Assembly (NCBI RefSeq): GCF_003850565.1
Contig: NZ_CP027706.1
Span: forward strand, 5,332,001 to 5,396,000
Length of the DNA: 64,000 bases
From: Pseudomonas sessilinigenes
GTDB lineage: Bacteria; Pseudomonadota; Gammaproteobacteria; Pseudomonadales; Pseudomonadaceae
Reading direction: 5' to 3'
Made by a program: the position numbers and the translations under genes. Every line of letters begins with the position of its first letter. Position 1 is the first letter of the stretch. Below the pieces are notes generated by a model. It ran no database searches. It saw nothing but the letters and a program-made list of their open reading frames with translations, and was not told the DNA's origin. Of the stretch, positions 1-12,000 are shown piece after piece.

Positions 1-3000
1 CTGGCCGACGATGCCGAGAGCGTGCCGATCGGCGGGCCAATTTCCAATACGCGCATTTACCTGCTCGACCAACGCCAGCAGCCGGTACCGTTGGGCGTTG
101 TCGGGGAGATCTACATTGGCGGCAAAGGCGTCGCCAAGGGTTACCTGAACCGGCCCGAGCTGACCGCCGAGAAGTTTATTCTGGACCCGTTCAGCCACGA
201 GCCGGGCGCGTTGATGTACCGCACGGGCGACCTTGGCCGCTGGTTGGCCAAGGGCGAACTGGATTGCCTGGGCCGTAATGACGACCAAGTGAAGATCCGT
301 GGTTTCCGCATTGAACTCGGGGAGATCGAAAACCGCCTCGGCGAACACCCGCAGATCAACGAGGTCGTGGTGCTGGCCCGTGAGGACGAGCCGGGCAGCA
401 AGCGCCTGGTGGCCTACTTCACCGAGCACCAGGCGTTGGACATCCAGGCCCTGCGCACCTGGCTGCAAGAGCAGCTGCCGGAGTACATGGTGCCGCGTGC
501 CTATGTGCGTCTCGACAGCCTGCCGTTGACCAATAACGGCAAGGTGGACCGCAAAGCGCTGCCGATCCCGGATCAGGAAGCCTTGCTCAGCCGTGGCTAT
601 GAAGCGCCGCAGGGCGAGGTGGAAGTGGCGCTGGCGCAGATCTGGAGCCAATTGCTCAAGGTCGAGCAGGTCGGGCGTGAAGATCACTTCTTCGAGCTGG
701 GCGGGCATTCGTTGTTGGCCATGCGTTTGATTTCCCAGGTGCGTGTACACCTGGGGGTGGAACTGGACCTTGCAGCGCTGTTTGCCCACCCGCAACTTTC
801 GGCCCTCGCCCAGGCGGTGGCCAAGGCGGGGCGCAGCAGCCTGCCGCCGATCGTGCCGGTGTCCCGTGAAGAGGCGCTGCCACTGTCGTTTGCCCAGCAG
901 CGCCTGTGGTTCCTGGCGCAGATGGACAATGTCGGCGCCGCCTACAACATGCCGATTGGCCTGGGCCTGCGTGGCGCCCTTGATGCGCTGGCGCTGGAGC
1001 GCGCCCTGGCGCAGATCGTCAGCCGGCATGAAGTGCTGCGCAGTGTGTTTGTGGTCGATAACGATGAGCCGCAGTTGGTCATCACCCCGGTCGAAGGCGC
1101 CTTTGTGCTTGAGCACAACGACCTGCGCGAGCTGGCCGATGCAGCGCAGCAGTTGCAGGCTTTGACCGAGCACGAGGCGCTGGCCCCGTTTGACCTGGTC
1201 AACGGGCCGTTGCTGCGTGCGCGCCTGGTGCGCATGGGTGACGAACACCACGTGCTGCTGTTGACCCTGCACCATATCGCTTCTGACGGGTGGTCGATGG
1301 GCGTGCTGACCCGCGAGCTGATGGCGCTGTATGGCGCCTTCAGCCAGGGCCTGGCCGACCCGTTGCCGCCGCTGGCCCTGCAATACGCCGACTTCGCCGT
1401 GTGGCAGCGCCGCTGGTTGAGTGGCGAGGTGTTGCAACAGCAAAACCTGTATTGGCAACAGGCTCTGGCCGGTGCGCCGGCCATGTTGACGTTGCCCACT
1501 GACCGCCCGCGTCCCGCGCAGCAGGACTTCGCCGGTGCGGTGCTGAACCTGCAACTGGATACCGAGCTGACCCAGGGCCTCAAGACCCTCAGCCAACGCC
1601 ATGGCACCACGCTGTACATGACGCTGCTGGCGGCCTGGGGCGCGTTGCTCAGCCGTCTGGCCGGGCAGGATGAAGTGGTGATCGGTTCACCGGTGGCCAA
1701 CCGCAACCGTGTCGAGGTCGAAGGCCTGATCGGTCTGTTCGTCAACACCCTGGCCGTGCGTATCGACGCCTCGGGTGAGCCGACCGTGCAAACCCTGCTG
1801 GCGCGGGTCAAGGCCCAGACGCTGGGCGCGCAGGCCCATCAGGACCTGCCGTTCGAACAGGTGGTGGATATCATCAAACCTGTGCGCAGCATGGCCTACA
1901 GCCCGATTTTCCAGACCATGCTGACGTGGCAGAACAACGAAAGTGTGGCACCGGTACTCGGTGACCTGGTGCTGGAAGGCAGCGGCCAGATCAACAGCGC
2001 GGCGAAATTCGACCTGTCGCTGGAGCTGTGCGAGGCCCAGGGCCATATCATCGGCTCCCTGAGCTACGCCACGGCGTTGTTTGATGCACCGACCCTGACC
2101 CGTCACCTCGGCTACCTTGAGCGCATGTTGCGCGCCATGGTCGCCGACGATCAGGCACTGCTTGCCCGTGTGCCGCTGCTCGATGATGACGAGCGCCAAC
2201 AGCAGCTGGCCGGCCTTGGCGGCCTGCGCACTGCGTTGCCGGGCGCCACGGTGCACAGCCTGTTCGAGGCTCAGGCGCTGCGCACACCGGATGCCCGTGC
2301 CGTGCAGGCCGGCAACGGTTCACTGACCTACCGCGAGCTAAACGAGCGTGCCAACCGGCTGGCCCACCACTTGCGCGAGCTTGGCGTACAGCCCGATGCC
2401 CGCGTGGCGATCTGTGTGGAGCGCAGTGCCGAGCTGATTGTCGGCTTGCTGGCGATTCTCAAGGCCGGCGGCGCCTATGTGCCGATCGACCCGAACTACC
2501 CGCTGGAGCGCATTCACTACATGTTGCACGACAGCGCCCCGGCGGCGCTGCTGGTGCACAGTGCGACCGCGCAGCTGGCCGGCGAACCGGGCCTGCCGGT
2601 GGTCGACCTCGACCGTGATGACGCGTACACCCCGAACCTGCATAACCCGCAGGTGGCCGAACTGACGGCCACACACTTGACCTATGTGATCTACACCTCA
2701 GGCTCCACCGGCCAGCCCAAGGGCGTCATGGTCGAGCATCAGGGCGTGGTCAACATGCTTGGCTGGTACCTTGACGACGTGGGTCTTAATGCCAGCGATG
2801 CGGTGTTGCTGCTGACCTCCCACAGCTTTGACCTGACCCAGAAAAACATCTTCGCCAGCCTGGCCGTGGGGGCCACCTTGCACCTGGCGGACAGCCCGTT
2901 TGATCCTTCGAGCATCGTGCGCCAGATCAGCGACCAGGCGATCACCCACATCAACCTGGCTCCCAGCGCGTTTTATGCGCTGATCGACGCCGACCAGCAG

Positions 3001-6000
3001 TCCGCCCTGAGCCAGCTGCGCCGCGTGGTGCTGGGTGGCGAGCCGATCAAGCTGTCGCAATTGGAAAAACTGCAGGTGCCGCGCCCGCAATTCATCAACA
3101 GTTATGGCCCGACCGAGTGCAGCGACGTGGTTGCCTGGCATGCGGTCGACGCTGACCTGGACAGCTACGGTGCCACAGATATTCCGCTGGGCCGGCCATT
3201 GCGCAACCTCACGCTCTACGTGCTGGACGCCTACGGGCAACTGGTGCCGACCGGCAGCGTGGGTGAGCTCTACATCGGCGGCGCCGGTGTGGCCCGTGGT
3301 TACCTCAACCGTGAAGCACTGACTGCCGAACGCTTCCTCGACGATCCGTTCACGCCGGGCGGGCGCATGTACCGAACCGGTGACCTGGCGCGTTACCGCG
3401 CCGACGGCACGCTCGACTACTTGGGCCGCAACGACGACCAGGTCAAGATCCGTGGCCTGCGCATCGAGCTGGGCGAAATCGAAGCGCTGCTCGCGGCCCA
3501 CCCGGAAGTCACCGAGGCTGCGGTACTGGTACGTGATGAGCGACTGGTGGCCTACTTCACCGGCCTTACGCCGCAGATCGAAGAGCTGCGCGCCTACCTG
3601 CAAAGCGCACTGCCGGAGTACATGGTGCCGTCGGCCTATGTGCAACTTGACGCATTGCCCCTGAACCCTAACGGCAAGCTGGATCGCAAGGCGCTGCCGG
3701 CGCCGGGCCTCGATGCAGTGGTCAGCGGTGTGTATGAAGCGCCCGAGGGCGAGATTGAAGCGACCCTGGCGCATATCTGGCAGGACCTGCTGGGGCTGGA
3801 GCAGATTAGCCGGCAAGGGCATTTCTTTGATTTGGGCGGTCATTCGCTGTTGGCGATGCGCCTGATTTCCCAGGTGCGCCAGCGTCTGGGTGTGGAGCTG
3901 GCCCTGGCCGATCTGTTTGCCCACCCGCAACTGGCCGCATTGGCCCAGGTGCTGGCACAGGCGTCCCGCAGTACCTTGCCGGCGATTTTGCCGGTATCGC
4001 GCGACCAGGATTTGCCGCTGTCGTTTGCCCAGCAGCGCTTGTGGTTCCTGGCGCAGATGGAGGGCGCCAGCACCGCCTACAACATGCCGATTGCCCTCAG
4101 GCTGCGCGGTCACCTGGATGCCGACGCGCTGGAACGCGCGCTCACGGCCATCGTGGCGCGCCACGAAGCCCTGCGCAGTCGTTTCGTGCAGCACAACAGC
4201 GAGGCTCTGGTGCGTATCGACCCGGCCGAGCGGGCCTTTGCGCTGCGGCGTCTGGACGTCGACAGCGAGGCCGCTGTGCAAGCGCACATCAGCGCCGACG
4301 CGCTGCAACCGTTCGACCTGGAACAGGGGCCGCTGATTCGTGCACAGCTGTTGCAGCGTGCCGACGACCATCACGTGCTGTTGTTGACCATGCACCACAT
4401 CGTCTCCGATGGCTGGTCGATGGGTGTGCTGACCCGTGAACTGATGGCGCTGTACGAGGCCTTCCGCCACGGCCAGCCGGACCCGCTGCCGCCGCTGGCC
4501 CTGCAGTACGGCGATTTTGCCGTGTGGCAGCGCCGCTGGTTGAGTGGCGAGGTGTTGCAGCAACAGAGCCAGTACTGGCAGCAAGCGCTGGCGGATGCAC
4601 CCGCCTTGCTGATGCTGCCCACCGACCGTCCACGCCCGGCGCGCCAGGACTACAGCGGCGCGACCTTGACCCTGTTGCTCGACGTCGACCTTACCGCCGG
4701 GCTCAAGGCCTTGAGTCAACGCCACGGCACCACGCTGTACATGACCATGATGGCCGCGTGGGGCGCGTTGCTCTGCCGTCTGTCCGGCCAGGATGAGGTG
4801 GTGATCGGTTCGCCGGCCGCCAACCGCATGCGTGCCGAAGTCGAAGGCCTGATCGGCCTGTTCGTCAACACCCTCGCCGTGCGTATTGGTGCGGGCGAGG
4901 ACCTGACCGTCGCCGCTTTGCTGGCGCATGCCAGGGACCGCACGCTGGCAGCGCAAGCCCATCAGGACTTGCCGTTCGAGCAAGTGGTGGAGGTGGTCAA
5001 GCCGGCGCGCAGCCTGGCCCATAGCCCGGTGTTCCAGACCCTGCTGACCTGGCAGAACAGCGACGGCCCAAGCCTGGTGATGGGTGACCTGCAGTTCGAA
5101 GCGGTCGGCGAGACCAGCAACTTCGCCAAATTCGACCTGTCCCTGGACCTGGGGGAAGTGCAAGGCCACATCGCCGGTAACCTGGAGTACGCCACGGCGC
5201 TGTTTGAGGAATCCACCCTGCAACGGTACCTGGGGTATTTCAAGCGACTGCTGCACGCGATGGTCGCCGATGACCAGGCGCAGTTGGCGCATATCGCGCT
5301 GGTGGATGAGGAGGAGCGCGATTACCTGCTGCACGCACTCAACAAAACCGAAGTCGCTTACCCGCACGAGGCCACTATTCACCAGTTGTTTGAAGCCCAG
5401 GTCGAGGCCACGCCGCAGGCCATCGCGGTGGCGTTCGAAGCTGGGCGCATCAGTTATGCCGAACTCAACCGCCGGGCCAACCGCCTGGCGCATCACCTGA
5501 TCGGCCTGGGCATTGGCCCGGACGAGCGCGTGGCGATCTGCGCCGAGCGCGGCGATGAGGTGCTGGTGGGCCTGCTCGGGGTACTCAAGGCCGGCGCTGC
5601 TTATGTGCCGCTGGACCCCAATTACCCGCCGGAGCGCCTGGCTTACATGATCGCCGACAGTACACCTTCGGCGGTGCTGACCCAGCGTCCGTTGCAGGAC
5701 CGTCTGCCGGCCCTGGCGATCCCGAGTGTGTTGCTGGATGAACCGGTCGAGGGTGCCGACCACAACCCGGTGGTGCCGGGCCTCAATGCCCGTCACCTGG
5801 CGTATGTGATCTACACCTCCGGCTCCACCGGCAACCCCAAAGGGGTGATGATCGAGCACCGCGGGCTGGTCAACTACAGCCTCGACGCCGCGCGCCTGTT
5901 CGGCTTGACGCCGCAGGACACCGTGTTGCAACAGAACACGCTGAACTTCGACCTGTCGGTGGAGGAGATCTTCCCGGCCCTGTTGGCGGGCGCGACCCTG

Positions 6001-9000
6001 GCGCCAAGCCGCCATGTGTTCGGCACCGAAGCCGCGCGCGACCCGGCCATTACGCCGACCTTCCTGCACCTGACGGCCGCTCACTGGCACACCCTGGCCG
6101 CTGAATGGCATCACGATCCGCAGCAGGCCCAGGCCCATCTGCGTGATGTGCGCTTGATCAACGTGACGGGGGATGCGTTGTCGGCGCAAAAACTCAAGCT
6201 CTGGGACGAGGCGCGCCCGGCCCATGTACGGCTGATCAACACCTACGGCCCGACCGAAGCGACGGTGTCCTGCACCACTGCTTACGTGAGTTACACCGGC
6301 GACATCAATGGCAACACCACCATCGGCAAACCGATGGCCAACACCCGTATCTACCTGCTCGACAGCCGGCAGCAGCCGGTGCCATTGGGTGTGGCGGGGG
6401 AGATTTTCATTGGTGGCGACGGCGTGGCACGCGGTTATCTGAACCTTGAACAGATCAGCACCGAGCGCTTTATTGCCGACCCGTTCAGCCCGGTACCGGG
6501 TGCGCGGATGTACAAGACCGGTGACTTGGCACGTTACCTGGCGGATGGCTCGATCGAGTACCTGGGCCGTAATGACTTCCAGGTCAAGGTGCGTGGTTTC
6601 CGCATCGAGCTGGGCGAAATCGAATCGAGCCTGGGCAACTGCGCCGGCGTCAAGGAAGTTGCAGTGATTGCACGCGAAGACCGCCCCGGCGAGAAACGCC
6701 TGGTGGCCTACGTGGTGCCGCATGCCGGGGTCGAGCTGAGCGCCGCCGGATTGCGCAGCTACCTGGCGCCGTTGCTGGCGGAATACATGATTCCGTCAGC
6801 CTTCGTCACCCTGCAAGCGCTGCCGCTCACGCCGAACCGCAAACTGGACCGCAAAGCCTTGCCGGCCCCGGATCAGTCGGCGGTGGCGAGCCGTGATTAC
6901 CAGGCACCGCAAGGGCGTATCGAACGCCGCCTGGCGCTGGTCTGGGAGCAAGTGCTGCAGCTGGAACAAGTGGGTCGGCATGACAACTTCTTCGAGCTCG
7001 GCGGCCATTCGTTGCTGGCGGTCAAGCTGGTGGAGCGCATGCGCCAGGAAGACCTGCGGGTCGACGTCGGTGCCTTGTTTACCCATCCGACCCTTGCCGG
7101 GTTGGCCAAAGTCGTCGGCAGCAGCCGCGCGCTGGTGATTCCGGCCAATGCCATTGAAGCTGATTGCCCACGCATCACGCCTGAGTTGCTGCCGCTGGCC
7201 AGCCTCAGCCAGGACGAGATCGACAGCATCGTTGCCAGCGTGCCGGGCCAACTGGCCAACGTACAGGACATCTACGGCATGACGCCGTTGCAGGAAGGCA
7301 TCCTGTATCACCACCTGTTGGCGGATGAGGGCGATTTGTACCTGGAGCAGGCGTCGTTCAGTTTCGACAGCCGCGAGCGCCTCGATGCCTTTACCCAAGC
7401 CCTGCAAGGCGTGGTCGAGCGTAACGACATCCTGCGCTCCACCATGCGCTGGGAAGGCTTGGGCGAGCCGGTGCAGGTGGTGTTGCGCCACGTGCCGTTT
7501 GCCCTGGAAGAGTTGAACCTGGACGGCGAAGGCGATGCCGGTGCGCAACTGCGTGAGCGTTTCAACCCGCAGCATTTCCGCATGGACCTGCGCGACGCGC
7601 CGCTGATGCGCCTGGTGGGTGCCTATGACGTTGGGCAACAGCAGTGGTGTGCGCTGCTGATGTTCCACCACATGCTGTTCGATCACGTCGCCATGGATCT
7701 CTTGCAGTACGAGTTGCAGGCGTTCCTCACCGGTCAGCAAGACCGCTTGAGCGCGCCCGTGCCGTACCGCAACTATGTGGCCCAGGCGCGCCTGGGCCTG
7801 ACGGAGCAGGAGCATGAAGCGTTTTTCAGCGCGATGCTGGCAGACATCGACGAGCCGACCTTGCCGTTTGGCCTGCACGATGTGCAAGCCGGCGGCACGC
7901 TGGAAGCGGCGCAACTGCTTGTGGACGAGGACCTTGGCCAGCGTCTGCGCAGCGCCGCACGGCAACTGGGCGTCAGCGCCGCGAGCCTGATGCATGTGGC
8001 TTGGGCGCAAGTACTGGCGCATGTCTGCGGCCAGGATGAGGTGGTGTTCGGCACGGTGCTGATGGGAGGGCTGCAGGGCGGTGAACGCGCCTTGGGGCTG
8101 TTCCTCAACACCTTGCCGTTGCGCGTCAGCGTGGGCGCCGAGGGTGCACAGGCCGGGGTCAAGGCCACCCATGCGCGCTTGAGCACGTTGCTCGGTCATG
8201 AACACGCGTCTCTGGCCCTGGCCCAGCGTTGCAGCGGTGTTGCCGCCCCGGCACCTTTGTTCAGTGCCTTGCTCAACTACCGTCACAGTGCAGGTGCCGC
8301 CTCCAGTGAAGACATCGCGGTATGGACCGGCATCCACGCGCTGGGCGGTGAAGAACGCAGCAACTACCCACTGTCGCTGGACGTCGACGACTTTGGCCAG
8401 GCCTTCGCCCTGACCGTTCAGGTCAGCCCGGAAGTTGGCGCACAACGGGTCTGCGGCTATATGCACGGCGCACTCGACAGCCTGGTGGATGCCCTGGAAC
8501 GTACTCCGGACGCGTCGCTGAGCAGCCTGGAGATCCTGCCGCTGGCCGAACGTCAGCAGGTACTGCTGGACTTTAACCAGACTCATACCGACGAAGCCCA
8601 GGATCAACTGATCCATGGCCTGTTCGAGGCCCAGGTACTGCGTACCCCCGGCGCGATCGCGCTGGAGTTCGACGGCCAGGCGCTGAGCTACGCCGAACTG
8701 AATGCCCAGGCCAACCAGTTGGCCCATCATTTGATTACCCTCGGCGTGCAGCCTGACGACCGTGTCGCTATCGCGCTGGAGCGCGGGATGCAGATGGTGG
8801 TGGCCTTGCTCGCCACCCTCAAATCCGGTGCTGCGTACGTACCGCTCGACCCGGCTTACCCGCCGCAACGCCTGGCTTTCATGCTCGGCGACAGTGCGCC
8901 ACGGGTGTTGCTCAGCGAGTACGCAGTGCTGCCGCTGCTCGGCACGCTGCCACAGGCCATGCAGGTGGTGACCTTGAACAGCGCGCTGCAACCCTGGCGC

Positions 9001-12000
9001 GAGCTGGGCACGCACAACCCGCAGCCTGCGCAGTTGGGGCTAGTCAGCGAACACCTGGCCTATGTGCTCTATACCTCCGGTTCGACCGGCACGCCGAAGG
9101 GCGTGATGATCGAGCATGCCGGCCTGTGCAATGAGATCCAGGCGATTCGTGGCTTGACCGGCTTGGGGGCGGGGGATCGTGCGCTGCAATTTGCGACCAT
9201 CAACTTCGACGCGTCCATCGAAGAGATTTTTGGCGCGCTGACTTGCGGCGCCACCCTGGTGCTGCGCAGTGCCGACTGGTTGACCGATGCCGCGCACTTC
9301 TGGAGCCTGGCGGCGCAGGCACGGCTGTCGGTGATCAGCTTGCCGACTCGCTTCTGGCAGGGCCTGGCGGACGATCACAGCACTGTCATTCCGGCGTCTG
9401 TGCGGGTCATTGTGGTGGGGGGCGAAGAACTGAGCCCGGAGGCGGTGCAGCATTGGTTCCTGCGCAGCGGCCACACGCCGCGCTTGCTCAATACCTATGG
9501 CCCGACTGAAGCGACGATCATTGCGACCGCCAATGAAGTGTTTGCCGCCAACCCGCATCCTCGGGCCATTGGGCGTCCGATCGCCAACACCCGAGTGTAT
9601 GTGTTGGACACCCATGGGCATCCGACGGGCCTGGGGGTGGCCGGTGAGATTCACCTGGCCGGTATCGGGATCGCCCGCGGGTACCTCAACCAGCCGCAAC
9701 TGAGCAGTGAGCGCTTCCTGGCCGACCCGTTCAGCGACAGCCCGGGCCGCCTGTACAAGACCGGCGACCTGGGTCGCTGGTTGCCGGACGGCACCCTGGA
9801 ATACCTGGGGCGTAACGACGATCAGGTGAAAATCCGTGGTTTCCGTATCGAATTGGGCGAAGTCGAAAGCGCGCTGTTGGCCTGTGAAGGCGTACGGGAG
9901 GCCGTGGTCATGGCTCGCGACGACAGTGAAGGGCAGGTCGCCGGCAAGCAATTGGTGGCTTACCTGTGCGGTTCGACGGGCTCAATCGAGCAACTGCGTG
10001 AAGAACTGCTGAGCCACTTGCCGCAGTACATGCTGCCGAGCGCGTATGTCCAGCTGGACAGCTTGCCGGTGACACCGAACGGCAAACTCGACCGCAAGGC
10101 GTTGCCGGCGCCTGAGCAGGCGGTGCTCAGCCGCGACTATGCAGCGCCGGTCGGGGCACTGGAAGAACGCCTGGCGGGCCACTGGGCCCACGTGTTGAAG
10201 CTGGCAAGGGTAGGGCGCCACGACAGCTTCTTTGAAATGGGCGGGCATTCGCTGCTGGCGATTCGCCTGGTCAGCCTGCTGACCCAGGACGGCCTGCCGG
10301 TCACCCTGGCGCAGTTGTTCCAGCACGCCAGCGTCGCGTCGATGGCCGTGCTGCTGCGCTTGCGCAGCGATGCGCCGGCACTCGAGGAAGGCCTGGTCAC
10401 GGTACGTGCCGGCGGCACCCAGGCGCCATTGTTCCTGGTGCATGAGTTCAGCGGGCTGAATGTGTATTTCCCGGCGCTGGCCCGGCATGTGGATGCGGAC
10501 ATTCCGGTCTACGGCCTGGAAGGCGTGGCCTGGGGCGAGCCGCAGTTGCGGACCCTGGAATGCATGGCCGCCCGGCACATCGACATGATGCGCAGCGTGC
10601 AGCCCCACGGCCCCTACCGTTTGGCCGGCTGGTCGTTCGGCGGGTTGCTGGCGTATGAAATCGCCGCGCAGCTGATCGGCATGGACGAGGAGGTGAGTTT
10701 CCTCGGCCTGTTGGACACCCACGTGCCGCGTCTGGTCGATCAAGGCAAGGCGCGCTGGTCGGTGGCCCATGCCCACAGCCTGCACCTGCTCGAACAGTGC
10801 CGCGCCTTCTGCCAGGCTCAACGGCCGGTGGATGGACAGGCGCTGGCCACCCTCACGCAGTTGGAGGGTGACGCGGCACAGATGGACTTTGACACCCTGT
10901 GGCAACGCTGCTGCGACGCCGGCTTGCTGCAACCGCAGCTGGCGGCGCTGTCCCGTGACGCCTTGTGGGCCTACCTGGACCGTGAAGTCGCCCATGGCCA
11001 TGGGCAAGCCCATTACAGCTTGTTGCCGCTGACCATGCCGGTGCATTTGTTCACGGCCGAAGAACGCATGGATGAGGCTTCGCGCAGCAGTGACACGCTG
11101 GGTTGGGATGAGGTTCTGCCGACGGCCCTGCTGCAGCGTATCAGGGTGCCAGGCGACCACCAGAGCATGATGCAGGCGCCGCACATCGCGGCGTTGGGCC
11201 AGGCCATCGGCGATGCCTTGAATGCCTTGCCGGCAACATCGGCCAACACACCCTACCAACCGGTGCTGACGATCCAGAGCGGGCAGGCCGGGCAGGCACC
11301 GATCTTCTGCATACCGGGGGCCGGCGATAGCGTCACAGGGTTTATCGGCCTGAGTGATGCGTTCGGGCCGGCCTGGCCGATCCATGGCCTGCAACCCCGC
11401 GGGCTGGACGCCAAGGCGTTGCCCCACAGCCGCGTGGAAACGGCGGCGCAGGCCTATCTGCAGGCACTGGAACAGCAATGCCCGCATGGGCCGGTGCATC
11501 TGCTGGGGCATTCTTTTGGTGGCTGGGTAGCCTTCGAGATGGCTCTGCGCCTGCAGGCCCAGGGGCGCGAAGTGTTGTCGCTGACCCTGATCGACAGTGA
11601 ATCACCGGGCAGTTCGGGCGTGGTCGGCAAGCCGTACACCGCAACCGGCGTGCTACTGCGCCTGATCGAAACCCTGCAACTGGCGGCTGGAAAACCGTTC
11701 GGGATTGATCAGCAGGCCTTTGTTGATCTGGATGAATCGGCACAACTGGCAACCTTGCACGCCGCCATGGTGCGCGTCGGCATGCTTTCAGCGCGCTCCA
11801 CACCTGATGTGATGCAAGGGCCGGCGCGTGCCTTTGGTGCTGCGCTGCGCACGGTCTACCAGCCGCGCCAGCGCTACAACGGTCCGGTGCGCCTGGTGTT
11901 GGCCGATGATCCGACGCTGGATGCACAGGGCAATCAACGTGAGCAGACCAGCATGATCGAGGGCTGGAGCCGACACACGGATCACCTGCAGACCTGGTAC

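Noticed and set aside
942..1811. 289-codon antisense frame within the first complete C domain
   Set aside because: Shadow of the NRPS; composition rich in R, S and A without motifs.
2698..6723. A 1341-codon open frame antisense to the NRPS (and a 739-codon one at 6796-9015)
   Set aside because: High-GC coding DNA with strong third-position bias leaves one antisense frame open. The translated products have no domain character, and the + strand clearly encodes A, C and T domains here.
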